This document shows, in pieces, positions 7,318 to 15,662 of a stretch of DNA of 26,819 bases (position 1 is its first letter; every line of letters begins with the position of its first letter). Source of the stretch: DATARH01 sp036278835 (lineage in GTDB: Bacteria; Pseudomonadota; Alphaproteobacteria; ATCC43930; CGMCC-115725); NCBI GenBank assembly GCA_036278835.1, contig DASUKH010000272.1:1-26819 (forward strand), read 5' to 3'. The notes below the pieces were generated by a model. That model was not told the DNA's origin. It saw only the letters and a program-made list of their open reading frames with translations, and ran no database searches. Position numbers and translations under genes: made by a program.

Positions 7318-8106
7318 CTACGGCTTGTGGCTGATGAACAGCTCGGTGGTGGCGGCGTCGGGGAGCGCCGCGCTCGGGGCGACGCCAGGCGCGAAGGGGA
7401 TGTTGAAGCGGGTGAAGGCGTCCTGGATGATCGCGGCCCCGTCGGGCGGGCTTTTGCCGTCGCGGACGTAGATGCGGATGCCCATCGCCGCCGCCTCGCC
7501 AAAAATCGTCGTCGCCTCGGGGCCGAGCGCGTTCCAGCCGGCGGCGCGCAGCACATTGGCGATCTGGTTGGCGTAGGCGTGCGCTTCGACATCGTCGGGC
7601 GCGACCGACACGACGACCCGGTGATTGCCGGACCGGCGCAGGAAATCGGCGAGCGCCGCCGCCTTCTCGGGCGCGATCCGGCGGTCGTCCGCCTTCTGGC
7701 GCAGCGCGTCTATCTGGCCCTCGAGGTCCTTAACCTTTCCGTTCAGCGCTCGGAATTGGGCGGCGGCGGTGTCGAAGGTGTCGGCCTCGCTCCGGCCGGG
7801 GCCGCCGGGCAGCATGCGGCCCAGCGCGTCGAGCCGCGCCCCGAGCGCGCGCAGCCGCGCCGTCTCGGCGCCATAGCGGGTGCGGCTGTCCTGCTGCCGC
7901 CACGCGCTGACCGCGATCGCCAGCGGACCGAGCACCAGGACGAGGGCCATCCACCGCAACCGACCGCGCCCCGGCCGCACCACGACCGCGACGAACGCGA
8001 GCGCCGCCATTGCCGCCACCAGCGCCGTCGGCAGCCACCACAGCGCGGCCGCCTTGTCCCATTCCGTCGGCAGCCATCCCAGCGCTGCCGCCTTATCCCA
8101 GACCAT
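7318..8106 (-). CDS. Unknown two-helix membrane protein with coiled coil and C-terminal domain
   Basis: A 262-aa protein I do not recognise. It starts with a 13-residue tandem duplication (WDKAAALGWLPTE then WDKAAALWWLPTA). Two likely membrane helices follow (about 24-43 and 51-67), then a charged helical, probably coiled-coil region (about 76-145), then a soluble C-terminal domain (about 146-262) with alternating strands and helices: NHRVVVSVAPDD, AYANQIANVLRAAGW, GIRIYVRDG, AAIIQDAFTRFNIPF. The C-terminal layout resembles a small alpha/beta sensing or binding module, but no family can be named. The ATG at 8106 lies 18 bases after nadE on the same strand, suggesting co-transcription. Confidence 0.8.
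   Translation of the reverse strand: MVWDKAAALGWLPTEWDKAAALWWLPTALVAAMAALAFVAVVVRPGRGRLRWMALVLVLGPLAIAVSAWRQQDSRTRYGAETARLRALGARLDALGRMLPGGPGRSEADTFDTAAAQFRALNGKVKDLEGQIDALRQKADDRRIAPEKAAALADFLRRSGNHRVVVSVAPDDVEAHAYANQIANVLRAAGWNALGPEATTIFGEAAAMGIRIYVRDGKSPPDGAAIIQDAFTRFNIPFAPGVAPSAALPDAATTELFISHKP
8027..8104. repeat. 39-bp tandem duplication within the start of the unknown membrane protein gene
   Basis: Two adjacent imperfect 39-base units, each containing GTCGGCAGCCA (at 8027-8037 and 8066-8076) and a CAGCG(c/t)(g/t)GCCGCCTT(g/a)TCCCA-type block. They encode two copies of W-D-K-A-A-A-L-x-W-L-P-T on the minus strand. The period is a multiple of three, so the frame is kept. Confidence 0.85.
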
Positions 8107-8124
8107 GCAACTCCCTGCCGCGCA

Positions 8125-10176
8125 TCACTCGCCGTCGGGAACCACCCGGCGCAGCTCGTCCAGCCATAGCGCCGCATGCGAATCCGAGGGGGCGCGCCAA
8201 TCGCCGCGCGGCGATAAGGAGCCGCCCGAGGAGATTTTCGGGCCGTTCGGCAGGGCCGAGCGCTTGAACTGGCTCTGCTCGAAAAACCGCCTCAGAAAGA
8301 CGCCGAGCCAGCTTTTGATCGCGGCGAGATTGTAGGCCCGCCGCGCCGCTTCCGGCGTGTTGGCGGGCCACGACCCGAGCGCCGGATCATGCCACGCGTG
8401 CCACGCCAGAAAGGCGATCTTGGACGGCGCGAAGCCGTAGCGGGTCGTATAGAACAGGTTGAAATCCTGCAGCGCATACGGCCCGACGATGCTCTCGGTC
8501 GATTGGATCGCACCGTCGGCACCGGCCGGGACCAGTTCGGGCGAAATCTCGGTGGCGAGGATGTCGTGCAGGATTGCGGCGGTCTCGGCGCTGACGTCAC
8601 CGCTCGCCGCGACAAAGCGGATCAGGTGCTGGATCAGGGTCTTCGAGACCGAGGCGTTGGGGTTGTAATGCGACATCTGATCGCCGACCCCGTAGGTGCA
8701 CCAGCCGAGCGCCAGTTCCGACAGATCGCCGGTGCCGACCACCAGCGCCGCGTTATGATTGGCGAGGCGGAACAGGTAATCGGTGCGCAGCCCGGCCTGC
8801 ACGTTCTCGAAGGTCACGTCGTAAAGCTTTTCGCCCTTGGCCGAGGCGTGGCCGATATCGCCGAGCATCTGGTTCGCCGCCGGCCGGATGTCGATCTCGG
8901 CGGCGCTGACGTCGAGCGCCCGCATCAGCCGCCAGGCATTGGCTTTGGTCTCCGTGCTCGTCGCAAAGCCCGGCAGCGTATAGGCCAGCACGTTGCCGCG
9001 CGGCAGGCCGAGCCGGTCCATCACCCGCGCCGCGACGATCAGCGCCTGCGTCGAATCGAGGCCGCCCGACACCCCGATCACCAGCTTCTCGAGGCCGGTC
9101 GCCGAGAGCCGCTGCGAGAGGCCCTGCACCTGGATGTTGTAGGCCTCGTAGCAATTGTCGCGCAGCATCGCCGGGTCGGCCGGCACGAACGGGAAGCGCT
9201 CGACCTGGCGGCGCAGGTCGAGCCGGCCGGAAGGCGGCTCAAAGGCGAACTCGATCCGGCGGAACGGCGATGCGGCCGCCAATGCGAGGCGGCCAGAGTC
9301 GCCGAAGGTATTGGTGCGCATCCGCTCCTGGCGGATGCGGCCGACATCGACATCGGCGACCGCCATTTCCGGGCTGGTGCTGAACCGCTCGGTCTCGGCC
9401 AGGGCCTCGCCTATCTCGAAGATGCCGGCCTGTCCGTCCCAGGCGAGGTCGGTTGTCGATTCGCCGACCCCGGCGGCGGAATAGGCGTAGGCGGCGAGGC
9501 AGCGGGCGGACTGCGAGGCGCACAACAGCCGGCGCATCTGCGCCTTGCCGATGACGATGTTGCTGGCCGACAGATTGACCAGGATTTCGGCGCCGGCCGC
9601 CGCCCCGGCGGCGCTCGGCGGACCCGGCACCCACAAATCCTCGCAAATCTCGATGTGGAATGTGAACGGCGCAACGCCGCCGGCGGCGAATACCAGATCG
9701 GTGCCGAACGGCGCCTCCTGCCCGGCCACCGCGATCGTGCCGCCGCGCACACCTTCGCCCGAGGTGAAATGGCGGCGCTCGTAGAATTCCCGGTAGTTCG
9801 GCAGAAAGACTTTCGGCACAACGCCGAGCAGCCGCCCGCGATGGATCGCCACTCCGCAATTGTAGAGGCGGCCCTGGCGGCGCAGCGGCGCGCCGACAAC
9901 AAAGACCGGGCGCAGCTTCCGGCTCGCCGCAACGAGCCGCCCGATCTCTACTTCGACCGCATCCAGAACCGCGTCCTGAAACAACAGGTCGTCGATCGCA
10001 TAGGCCGACAGGTTCAGTTCGGGGAAGACCAGCAGCGCCGCTCCGTCGCGGTCGCCGGCTTCGACCAGTTCGAGTGTTTCCTGGGCGTTGCGTGCCGGCT
10101 CGGCGATGGCGACCCGAGGCACGCAGGCGCCGATCCGAACAAATCCGTGGCGGTAGGGCGAGAAAAATGCGGACAT
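8125..10176 (-). CDS. nadE: Glutamine-dependent NAD(+) synthetase
   Basis: Two-domain enzyme of 683 aa that makes NAD from deamido-NAD, ATP and glutamine. The N-terminal nitrilase-type glutaminase domain shows all three catalytic residues: Glu53 in FPELNLSAY, Lys122 in VPKVFLPNYREFYE and Cys178 in IEICEDLWVP. The C-terminal ATP-pyrophosphatase domain has the PP-loop SGGLDS (about 370-375) and the ATE-type helix region. Length and layout match the long actinobacterial/alphaproteobacterial type. The ATG at 10176 was chosen over an in-frame GTG at 10206 because the conserved start is SPYRHGFVRIGA. Upstream (75 bases) is the CDF gene, same strand; 18 bases downstream starts the unknown membrane protein gene. 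Confidence 0.96.
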   Translation of the reverse strand: MSAFFSPYRHGFVRIGACVPRVAIAEPARNAQETLELVEAGDRDGAALLVFPELNLSAYAIDDLLFQDAVLDAVEVEIGRLVAASRKLRPVFVVGAPLRRQGRLYNCGVAIHRGRLLGVVPKVFLPNYREFYERRHFTSGEGVRGGTIAVAGQEAPFGTDLVFAAGGVAPFTFHIEICEDLWVPGPPSAAGAAAGAEILVNLSASNIVIGKAQMRRLLCASQSARCLAAYAYSAAGVGESTTDLAWDGQAGIFEIGEALAETERFSTSPEMAVADVDVGRIRQERMRTNTFGDSGRLALAAASPFRRIEFAFEPPSGRLDLRRQVERFPFVPADPAMLRDNCYEAYNIQVQGLSQRLSATGLEKLVIGVSGGLDSTQALIVAARVMDRLGLPRGNVLAYTLPGFATSTETKANAWRLMRALDVSAAEIDIRPAANQMLGDIGHASAKGEKLYDVTFENVQAGLRTDYLFRLANHNAALVVGTGDLSELALGWCTYGVGDQMSHYNPNASVSKTLIQHLIRFVAASGDVSAETAAILHDILATEISPELVPAGADGAIQSTESIVGPYALQDFNLFYTTRYGFAPSKIAFLAWHAWHDPALGSWPANTPEAARRAYNLAAIKSWLGVFLRRFFEQSQFKRSALPNGPKISSGGSLSPRGDWRAPSDSHAALWLDELRRVVPDGE

Positions 10177-10250
10177 GCGGAGCGCCTCGCGGGCAGGGGG
10201 CGGCACCCGCTATTTGGGCAGCCCGCGCCGATACCGGAAGTGGTTGCGCC

Positions 10251-11168
10251 TCACGCCGTTCCCTCGGCAGAAAGCGCGAGGACCGAGACGTCGCAATGGT
10301 CGATCTCGCGGCCGATCGATTCCTTGAGAGCCTCGATGCGCCGGTTAACCTCGGCGATGCTGAGCACGGGGTCGAAGCGCAACCCCAGCTCGATGAAGAC
10401 GACTCGGCCGGAGCGCCGCGAGCGAATTCGCGCAAGCCGGTCGAATTCGGCCGTGTGAAGGGCGAGAGCGCGGTCGATCGCTTCGCGCACATTTGGACCG
10501 GCCGAGCGGTCGAGCAGATCGACAATCCCCGACGACAGCATGTCCACCGCGTTATAAATGATTACGATCGCCACGAACGTCGCGCCCACCGCGTCGGCCC
10601 AGGCGACCACCTCCTCGTCGGTGGACAATGCCGCGACGGTCATCGTGGCCAGCACGAACAGCGAGGACGCGAGCTTGACCGTTCGCGAGCGCAGCTGGCC
10701 GAGCATCACCAGCGTACTCTCCGCCCGCATTGCGGCGCGCATGCCGGTCCAGGCGATGAAGTTGAAATACAGATTCATTGCCCCGGCAATAGCCGCCGTA
10801 GCGAGGCCGAACGGCGCCGCGGCCGCCCGCTCGCCGGTAAACAGCGCAAGGACGCCAACAATGATCCATACCGCGCCACCGAGCATCGCGCCGCCGATCA
10901 GCGTGTTGGCCGCCTGCTCGAGCTTGCCGGTGCCGAATTCGAGATCGGCAAGCCGGCCGCGATGAATGCGCCGCATCACCACATACGAGAAAAATTCCAT
11001 AAAATTCATCGGGAAGCCGCGGATCGCCTCGGCGATCAGCGTCAGCGAGCCGCCGACGAGGCCGACGATCAAGATCATCGTCAGGAGAAACAAATCGGCG
11101 ACAAGGCCGAAGCGGACCGAATCCTCATCGGCCTGCTGCTGCGGCGTGACCTGAGGATCTCGCGTCAT
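10251..11168 (-). CDS. Cation-diffusion-facilitator-like membrane transporter, atypical metal site
   Basis: A 305-aa inner-membrane protein with about six helices and a C-terminal cytoplasmic domain, as in CDF/ZnT transporters. Helix 2 and the following loop (GSLTLIAEAIRGFPMNF ... LEFGTGKLEQ) align by eye with the CDF stretch in which an Asp/His-x3-Asp pair and an F-G-x-G/T-K-x-E loop occur; the final region (RVVFIELGLRFDP ... IDHCDVSVLAL) matches the CDF tail. The transport-site pair is not canonical: Glu47 with Gly51 in helix 2, and no His-x3-Asp in the expected later helix. The substrate may therefore differ from Zn, Fe or Mn, or the protein may not transport metal. It starts 12 bases after the HlyD-like gene, probably one operon. 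Confidence 0.8.
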   Translation of the reverse strand: MTRDPQVTPQQQADEDSVRFGLVADLFLLTMILIVGLVGGSLTLIAEAIRGFPMNFMEFFSYVVMRRIHRGRLADLEFGTGKLEQAANTLIGGAMLGGAVWIIVGVLALFTGERAAAAPFGLATAAIAGAMNLYFNFIAWTGMRAAMRAESTLVMLGQLRSRTVKLASSLFVLATMTVAALSTDEEVVAWADAVGATFVAIVIIYNAVDMLSSGIVDLLDRSAGPNVREAIDRALALHTAEFDRLARIRSRRSGRVVFIELGLRFDPVLSIAEVNRRIEALKESIGREIDHCDVSVLALSAEGTA

Positions 11169-11180
11169 GGCCGATGCCGA

Positions 11181-12398
11181 TCAAAGCCGGAGGCGCGCGC
11201 GCAGGATATCGATCAGCCCGACGCTTGGGAAATCGACATGCGCCGCCTGGCCGATCGGGCAGTTTTCGATATCGGCGGGGCTCGGATCGAGCTTGACCAG
11301 CACTTGGCCGATTCCCGGATGGCGGCCTTTGGCGAGGGCCGCGAGATCGGCGCGCTTCAGGGTCGCCGCCGACCCGCGGGTCAAAAGCACGGTGCCGTGC
11401 CGCACTCGGGTTTCGCCTTCCAGCACGACATCGGCCGCCGCCCCCTTGGCGAGCAGCGCCAGCTCGACATCGGCGACCGGCGCATCGACCAGAAGGATGC
11501 GGCAATCGACCCAGCTGACCACCGGGCTGCCCGGCTGCACTGCCGCGCTCGGCCCGGCGATGAGGCTCCAGACCAGGGCGCCGGTCGGCGCCGTCAGCAC
11601 CGCGCTCAGTGCCTTGCCATAGGCCTGCCGGGCTGCCTTCAGCGTCTTGCGGGCAAGGCCGACATCGACCTCGGCGACCGCCTGTTCGAGCTTTGCCTGG
11701 TTGAGCGCGGCTTCGGCGTCGTCGAGGCCGCGCGCGGCGATCGCGGCGTCGGTGCCGTCGTCGAGCAGGAAGGTCCCCGCTTCGGCCGCCTTGCGACGGT
11801 GCCCCGCGCGAGCCAATTCCGCCTGGACGCCGGTCAGGGTCTTTTGCAACTCCAGCACCAGCTGTGCTTCGGCATCGGCGGCGGCGTGCGAGCTGTGGCC
11901 GCTGGCCGCCAGGGTGGCGAGCCGGGCGGCTTGCCGGCGTTCGACATCGAGGCGGCTTGCGGTCAATGCGACAGTGCCGTGCGCCGCCGCGATTCGTGTG
12001 TCGAGATCGTGCTTGAAGGCATCGGCATAGGCCATCGCGAAGGCGGCGCGGCGGTCGGCCACTGTCTGGCGCAGCGTTACCAGTTGCCCGGCGGCCTTCT
12101 CCCGCTCCACCGCGCGTTCGAGCGCCGCCTGCGCACGGGCCAGTTGCGAGCGGTCGGCGAGCGGGTCCTCGATCGTGGCGATGCGCCCATCGGCGCCGAC
12201 CCGCTGGCCGGGATAAAGCACCTCGCGACCGACATAGCCGCTGATTGGCGAGGTGATCGGGTTGATCCAGCTGGTGACCGCGGCGTCGCGGATGATGACC
12301 GAGCGCAGATACGGGCCGCCGATCCAGGCGATATAGCCAACCAGCCCGACGAGCGCGGCGAGCGCCACCGATCTGCGCCTGTCCAGCCGGAATCTCAT
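11181..12398 (-). CDS. HlyD-family membrane fusion (adaptor) protein
   Basis: A 405-aa protein with one N-terminal helix (about residues 10-30), then a biotinyl-lipoyl-like half (ITSPISGYVGREVLYPGQRV), a long Ala/Leu/Arg/Glu-rich alpha-helical hairpin (about 90-275), the returning half (LTAPTGALVWSLIAG) and a beta-barrel region (CRILLVDAPVADVELALLAKG). This is the standard order of inner-membrane adaptor proteins. No ABC, RND, MFS or glycosyltransferase partner is adjacent; the only co-directional neighbour is the CDF-like gene 12 bases downstream. Some adaptors of this shape work with polysaccharide synthases, so an export or envelope role is possible but not shown. Start ATG at 12398 follows an AGGGGGA-type ribosome site. 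Confidence 0.85.
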   Translation of the reverse strand: MRFRLDRRRSVALAALVGLVGYIAWIGGPYLRSVIIRDAAVTSWINPITSPISGYVGREVLYPGQRVGADGRIATIEDPLADRSQLARAQAALERAVEREKAAGQLVTLRQTVADRRAAFAMAYADAFKHDLDTRIAAAHGTVALTASRLDVERRQAARLATLAASGHSSHAAADAEAQLVLELQKTLTGVQAELARAGHRRKAAEAGTFLLDDGTDAAIAARGLDDAEAALNQAKLEQAVAEVDVGLARKTLKAARQAYGKALSAVLTAPTGALVWSLIAGPSAAVQPGSPVVSWVDCRILLVDAPVADVELALLAKGAAADVVLEGETRVRHGTVLLTRGSAATLKRADLAALAKGRHPGIGQVLVKLDPSPADIENCPIGQAAHVDFPSVGLIDILRARLRL

Positions 12399-12580
12399 CC
12401 GCGTCCCCCTTGCCGATCATCGCCGGGCGGGCCGCCGGGAGCAAGGGGCGGGCACGCGTCGTCCGGGTCGGGAAACGCGGGCCGGGCCGGTGCGGCTCGG
12501 CGCGCGCACGCGGCTTGCCGCCGCGGGAGAACCGTCCGTAGGATGACGGGATCGTTGCCAACGGCCTTGCGAGGATCGCG

Positions 12581-13459
12581 ATGCCCCACATCACCACCGA
12601 CGATGGCGTTCGCCTCTATTATGAGGAGGCCGGGTCGGGCTACCCGGTCGTCTTCGTGCACGAATTTGCCGGCGATTATCGCAGCTACGAAACCCAGATG
12701 CGGTATTTCGCCCGGCGCTACCGCTGCGTCGCGTTCAACGCGCGCGGCTATCCGCCGTCAGATGTTCCGGAGGACTGGCAGCTTTATTCGCAGGAGCGCG
12801 CCCGCGACGATATCCGCGCCGTACTCGACGGACTCGGCATCGCAAAGGCGCATGTCGTCGGCATCTCGATGGGCGGGTTCGCCACGCTGCATTTCGGCTT
12901 CGCCTATCCCGACCGTGCCTCGGCGCTGGTGGTCGGCGGCTGCGGCTACGGCGCACAGCCCGACAAGCGCCAGCAGTTCCGCGATGAGACGGCGCACACC
13001 GCCGCGATGATCGAAAGCAAGGGCATGGCCGAGGCCAGCAAAATCTACGGCGCCGGCCCCACCCGCGTGCAGCTCGAAAACAAGGACCCGCGCGGCTATG
13101 CCGAGTTCCGCACCCAGCTTGCGGAGCATTCGACAAAGGGTTCGGCCAATACGATGCGCGGCGTGCAGGCGCGCCGCCCGTCGTTATGGGATTTGACAGA
13201 ACAGATGAAGCGGCTCGATGTGCCGACCCTGATCGCCACCGGCGACGAGGACGAGCCGTGCCTCGAACCCGGCATCCTGATGAAGCGGCTGATCCCGAGC
13301 GCGGCATTGGTCGTCTTGCCCAATACCGGGCACGCGCTCAACCTCGAGGAGCCGGACCTCTTCAATCAGGTGTGCGGCGATTTCTTCCACCAGGTCGAGA
13401 GCGGCCGCTGGCAACGCCGCGACCCGCGCTCGGTGACGAGTTCGATCCTCGGGACGTGA
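12581..13459 (+). CDS. Alpha/beta hydrolase
   Basis: Soluble 292-aa alpha/beta-hydrolase-fold protein. The serine nucleophile elbow GISMGG has Ser96, the probable acid is Asp222 in ATGDEDEP and the catalytic histidine is His251 in LPNTGHALNLEEP. VHEFAGDYRSYETQMRYF replaces the usual H-G oxyanion segment with H-E-F. Similar enzymes act as esterases, lactonases or C-C bond hydrolases; the substrate cannot be told. The ATG at 12581 has a GAGG ribosome site 7-10 bases upstream. It is transcribed alone, divergent from the HlyD-like gene and convergent with the peptide exporter. Confidence 0.9.
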   Translation: MPHITTDDGVRLYYEEAGSGYPVVFVHEFAGDYRSYETQMRYFARRYRCVAFNARGYPPSDVPEDWQLYSQERARDDIRAVLDGLGIAKAHVVGISMGGFATLHFGFAYPDRASALVVGGCGYGAQPDKRQQFRDETAHTAAMIESKGMAEASKIYGAGPTRVQLENKDPRGYAEFRTQLAEHSTKGSANTMRGVQARRPSLWDLTEQMKRLDVPTLIATGDEDEPCLEPGILMKRLIPSAALVVLPNTGHALNLEEPDLFNQVCGDFFHQVESGRWQRRDPRSVTSSILGT

Positions 13460-13464
13460 GGACT

Positions 13465-13480
13465 GCGGGGCACTGCCCGC
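13465..13480. terminator. Possible short bidirectional terminator hairpin
   Basis: GCGGG-gcactg-CCCGC sits in the 21-base gap between the convergent hydrolase and exporter genes. The stem is only 5 bp and no T-run follows on either side, so this is a weak call based mostly on position. Confidence 0.3.
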
Positions 13481-15658
13481 TCAGGGCGCGGCCGCGGCCG
13501 GTTCGGCGAGCGGCTTCGGCGCCGCCGCTTCGGGCGGGATCAGCCTCTCGCGCGCCGCCGCGCCGAGCCGCTCGCAGCGCCGGTTGACCCAGAACACCTG
13601 GTCGCTGCCGACCGCGACCTGCGGCCGGTGCGCGACGTTGACCCGGGTCATCGGCAGCCGGCTCAGGCCCTCGTGGATGCGCTTTTCGGTGTCGATGTCG
13701 AGATGCGCCGTGCCCTCGTCCAGGAACAGAATACGCGGCTCGCGGTAGAGGGCGCGCGCCAGCAGCACCCGCTGCTTCTGCCCGCCCGACAGGAGGCTTC
13801 CCATGTCGCCGACCAGGCTGTTGTAGGTCATCGGCATCGTCATGATGTCGTCGTTGATGTCGGCGAGCCGGGCGCAGCCGATCATCCGTTCGTGATCGAT
13901 CGCGGGATCGAAGAAGCAGATGTTGTCGGCGATCGAACCGGACAGCAGCTGATCCTCCTGCATCACTGCGCCGATCTGCTCGCGGTAGGCGCGCGGGCCG
14001 ACCGTGGCGAGCGGGACGCCGTCGATCAGCACCTCGCCGCTCGTTGGCTCCAACAGGCCGAGCATGACCTTGACAAGCGTGGTTTTGCCGCCGCCGGACG
14101 GACCCATGATCGTCGCCAATTCGCCCGCCCCGATAACGAGGCTGACATCCTCGAGCACGAACGGGTCGGTTTCCGCATAGCGGAAGAAGACATTGCGTAG
14201 TTCGATGCGACCCTCGATCGGCCGCGCATAGGACAGGCCGACGTCGTGCCCGCGTTCCAGCGGGTTCAACGCGATATCGGCCAAGCGCTCGAGGTGCAGT
14301 TCGAGCACTCGGAAATCGAGCGCCTTTTCGACCAGCTCGACCGCCTTCTGGATAAACTGCTGCTTGTAGGCCATGAAGGCAAAGATCATGCCGACTGTGA
14401 AGCTGTTGCCGAGCGCCAGCCGGGCCGCGAGATACACCGTGACGATGTTCTCCAGCCCGAACAGCGCGTCGTTGGCGGTGGTGAACACGACCTTGACGCG
14501 CCCGAGCCGCACATTGGCGCTGACCACGTCGGAATAGCGGTTGAGCCATTGCGCCTCGCGGTCGTCCTCGCGATTGAACAGTTTGAGACTCTGGATGGCC
14601 CGCACGGTCTCGATAAAGGTCGAGCTTTCGTGCGCGTTGGCGTCGATTACCGCGAGGCTGCGCTCGCGGAACAGACGGTACAGCCCGAAGCGAAGCGCGG
14701 CATAGAGCCCGAACGCGGTCAGCACGACGAGGCCGAGCCGGACGCTGTACACAAACATGATCGCCAGAGTCGCCGCCGCCAGCATCCCGTCGATCGCGGC
14801 CGCGATCATCCCCTCGGCGAGCGCATTGCGGATCGGCTCGATCGAGGTGAACCGCGACAGCACGTCGCCGATATGCCGCTTTTCGAAATAGGCGATCGGC
14901 AGGCGGATCAGGTGGCGGAACAGCCGCGCGCCGATCTCGAAATGCAACACGTTCTGGACGACCAGCAGGATCAGCGAGCGAATCGCCTTAGATGCCACCC
15001 GGATCGCAATCAGCAACGCGAAGCCGACCGCCAGCACCGTCAACAGATCGGCATCGCCCTTGGCGATGACCTCATCCACCGTCAGCTGGAGATAGAACGG
15101 CGCGACGATCGCCAGCGCTTCGAGGATGACCGACAGCACCAGTATCTGCACGAGCGCGTGGGTGCTGCCGCGCAGCTGCCGCCAGAACGTCGAGAACGGC
15201 AGCCGCGCCGTCTCGTCCTTCTGGACAAATTCCTCCGAGGGCGACAGTTCGAGCGCCACCCCGGTCAGGTGACCGGAGGCCTCGGCCAGCGAAAAGGACC
15301 GCTCTCCGAGGGCGGGGTCGTGAATGACGATCCCGTTCCGCGTCACCGATCGAAGCACGACGAAATGGTTGAGATCCCAGTGCAGGATGGCAGGCAGCTT
15401 CAGCTGGCGCAAATGCCTGATCTCGAAGCGCAGCGGCCGGCAGGCGAGCTTCAGATGCCGCGCCACCTGGATCAGCGATGCGAGCGCAATCCCCCGAAGC
15501 GACAGCGGATAGCGGCGGCGCAACGTGCCGAGGTCTATGCGGTGGCCGTGAAACCCGGCGACCATCGCCAGACAGGCGAGGCCGCATTCCGAGGGCTCTG
15601 TCTGGCGGATCACCGGCAGGCGGCGCCGTCCGCCGAAGCTAAGCAGCCCGGCCATCAC
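13481..15658 (-). CDS. Peptidase-containing ABC transporter (C39 peptidase, double-glycine peptide exporter)
   Basis: A 725-aa PCAT-type exporter that removes double-glycine leaders and pumps the peptide across the inner membrane. The N-terminal C39 peptidase domain has the catalytic triad visible: Cys25 in EPSECGLACLAM, His98 in WDLNHFVVL and Asp114 in VIHDPALG. The transmembrane domain spans about residues 160-440. The ATPase domain has Walker A GPSGGGKTT (519-527), signature LLSGGQKQR (from 622), Walker B RILFLDEGT (Glu648) and an H-loop His in NVAHRPQ. All key residues are intact. The start is a GTG at 15658, with an ATG one codon later as alternative; an AGGGGA ribosome site overlaps the end of the adaptor gene 4 bases upstream. 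The divergent GG-leader gene at 17097 is the likely substrate. Confidence 0.95.
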   Translation of the reverse strand: MMAGLLSFGGRRRLPVIRQTEPSECGLACLAMVAGFHGHRIDLGTLRRRYPLSLRGIALASLIQVARHLKLACRPLRFEIRHLRQLKLPAILHWDLNHFVVLRSVTRNGIVIHDPALGERSFSLAEASGHLTGVALELSPSEEFVQKDETARLPFSTFWRQLRGSTHALVQILVLSVILEALAIVAPFYLQLTVDEVIAKGDADLLTVLAVGFALLIAIRVASKAIRSLILLVVQNVLHFEIGARLFRHLIRLPIAYFEKRHIGDVLSRFTSIEPIRNALAEGMIAAAIDGMLAAATLAIMFVYSVRLGLVVLTAFGLYAALRFGLYRLFRERSLAVIDANAHESSTFIETVRAIQSLKLFNREDDREAQWLNRYSDVVSANVRLGRVKVVFTTANDALFGLENIVTVYLAARLALGNSFTVGMIFAFMAYKQQFIQKAVELVEKALDFRVLELHLERLADIALNPLERGHDVGLSYARPIEGRIELRNVFFRYAETDPFVLEDVSLVIGAGELATIMGPSGGGKTTLVKVMLGLLEPTSGEVLIDGVPLATVGPRAYREQIGAVMQEDQLLSGSIADNICFFDPAIDHERMIGCARLADINDDIMTMPMTYNSLVGDMGSLLSGGQKQRVLLARALYREPRILFLDEGTAHLDIDTEKRIHEGLSRLPMTRVNVAHRPQVAVGSDQVFWVNRRCERLGAAARERLIPPEAAAPKPLAEPAAAAP

Positions 15659-15662
15659 CGGC

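Noticed and set aside
3904..8169. A 1421-codon open frame on the plus strand
   Set aside because: It lies antisense to several well-supported genes (hydrolase, NIPSNAP, hydroxy-acid dehydrogenase, unknown membrane protein) and translates to Arg/His/Ala/Asp-rich sequence with no domain; it is a product of high GC content.
10074..13010. A 978-codon plus-strand open frame
   Set aside because: Antisense to nadE, the CDF-like and HlyD-like genes and then out of frame with the hydrolase at 12581; composition is that of a shadow frame.
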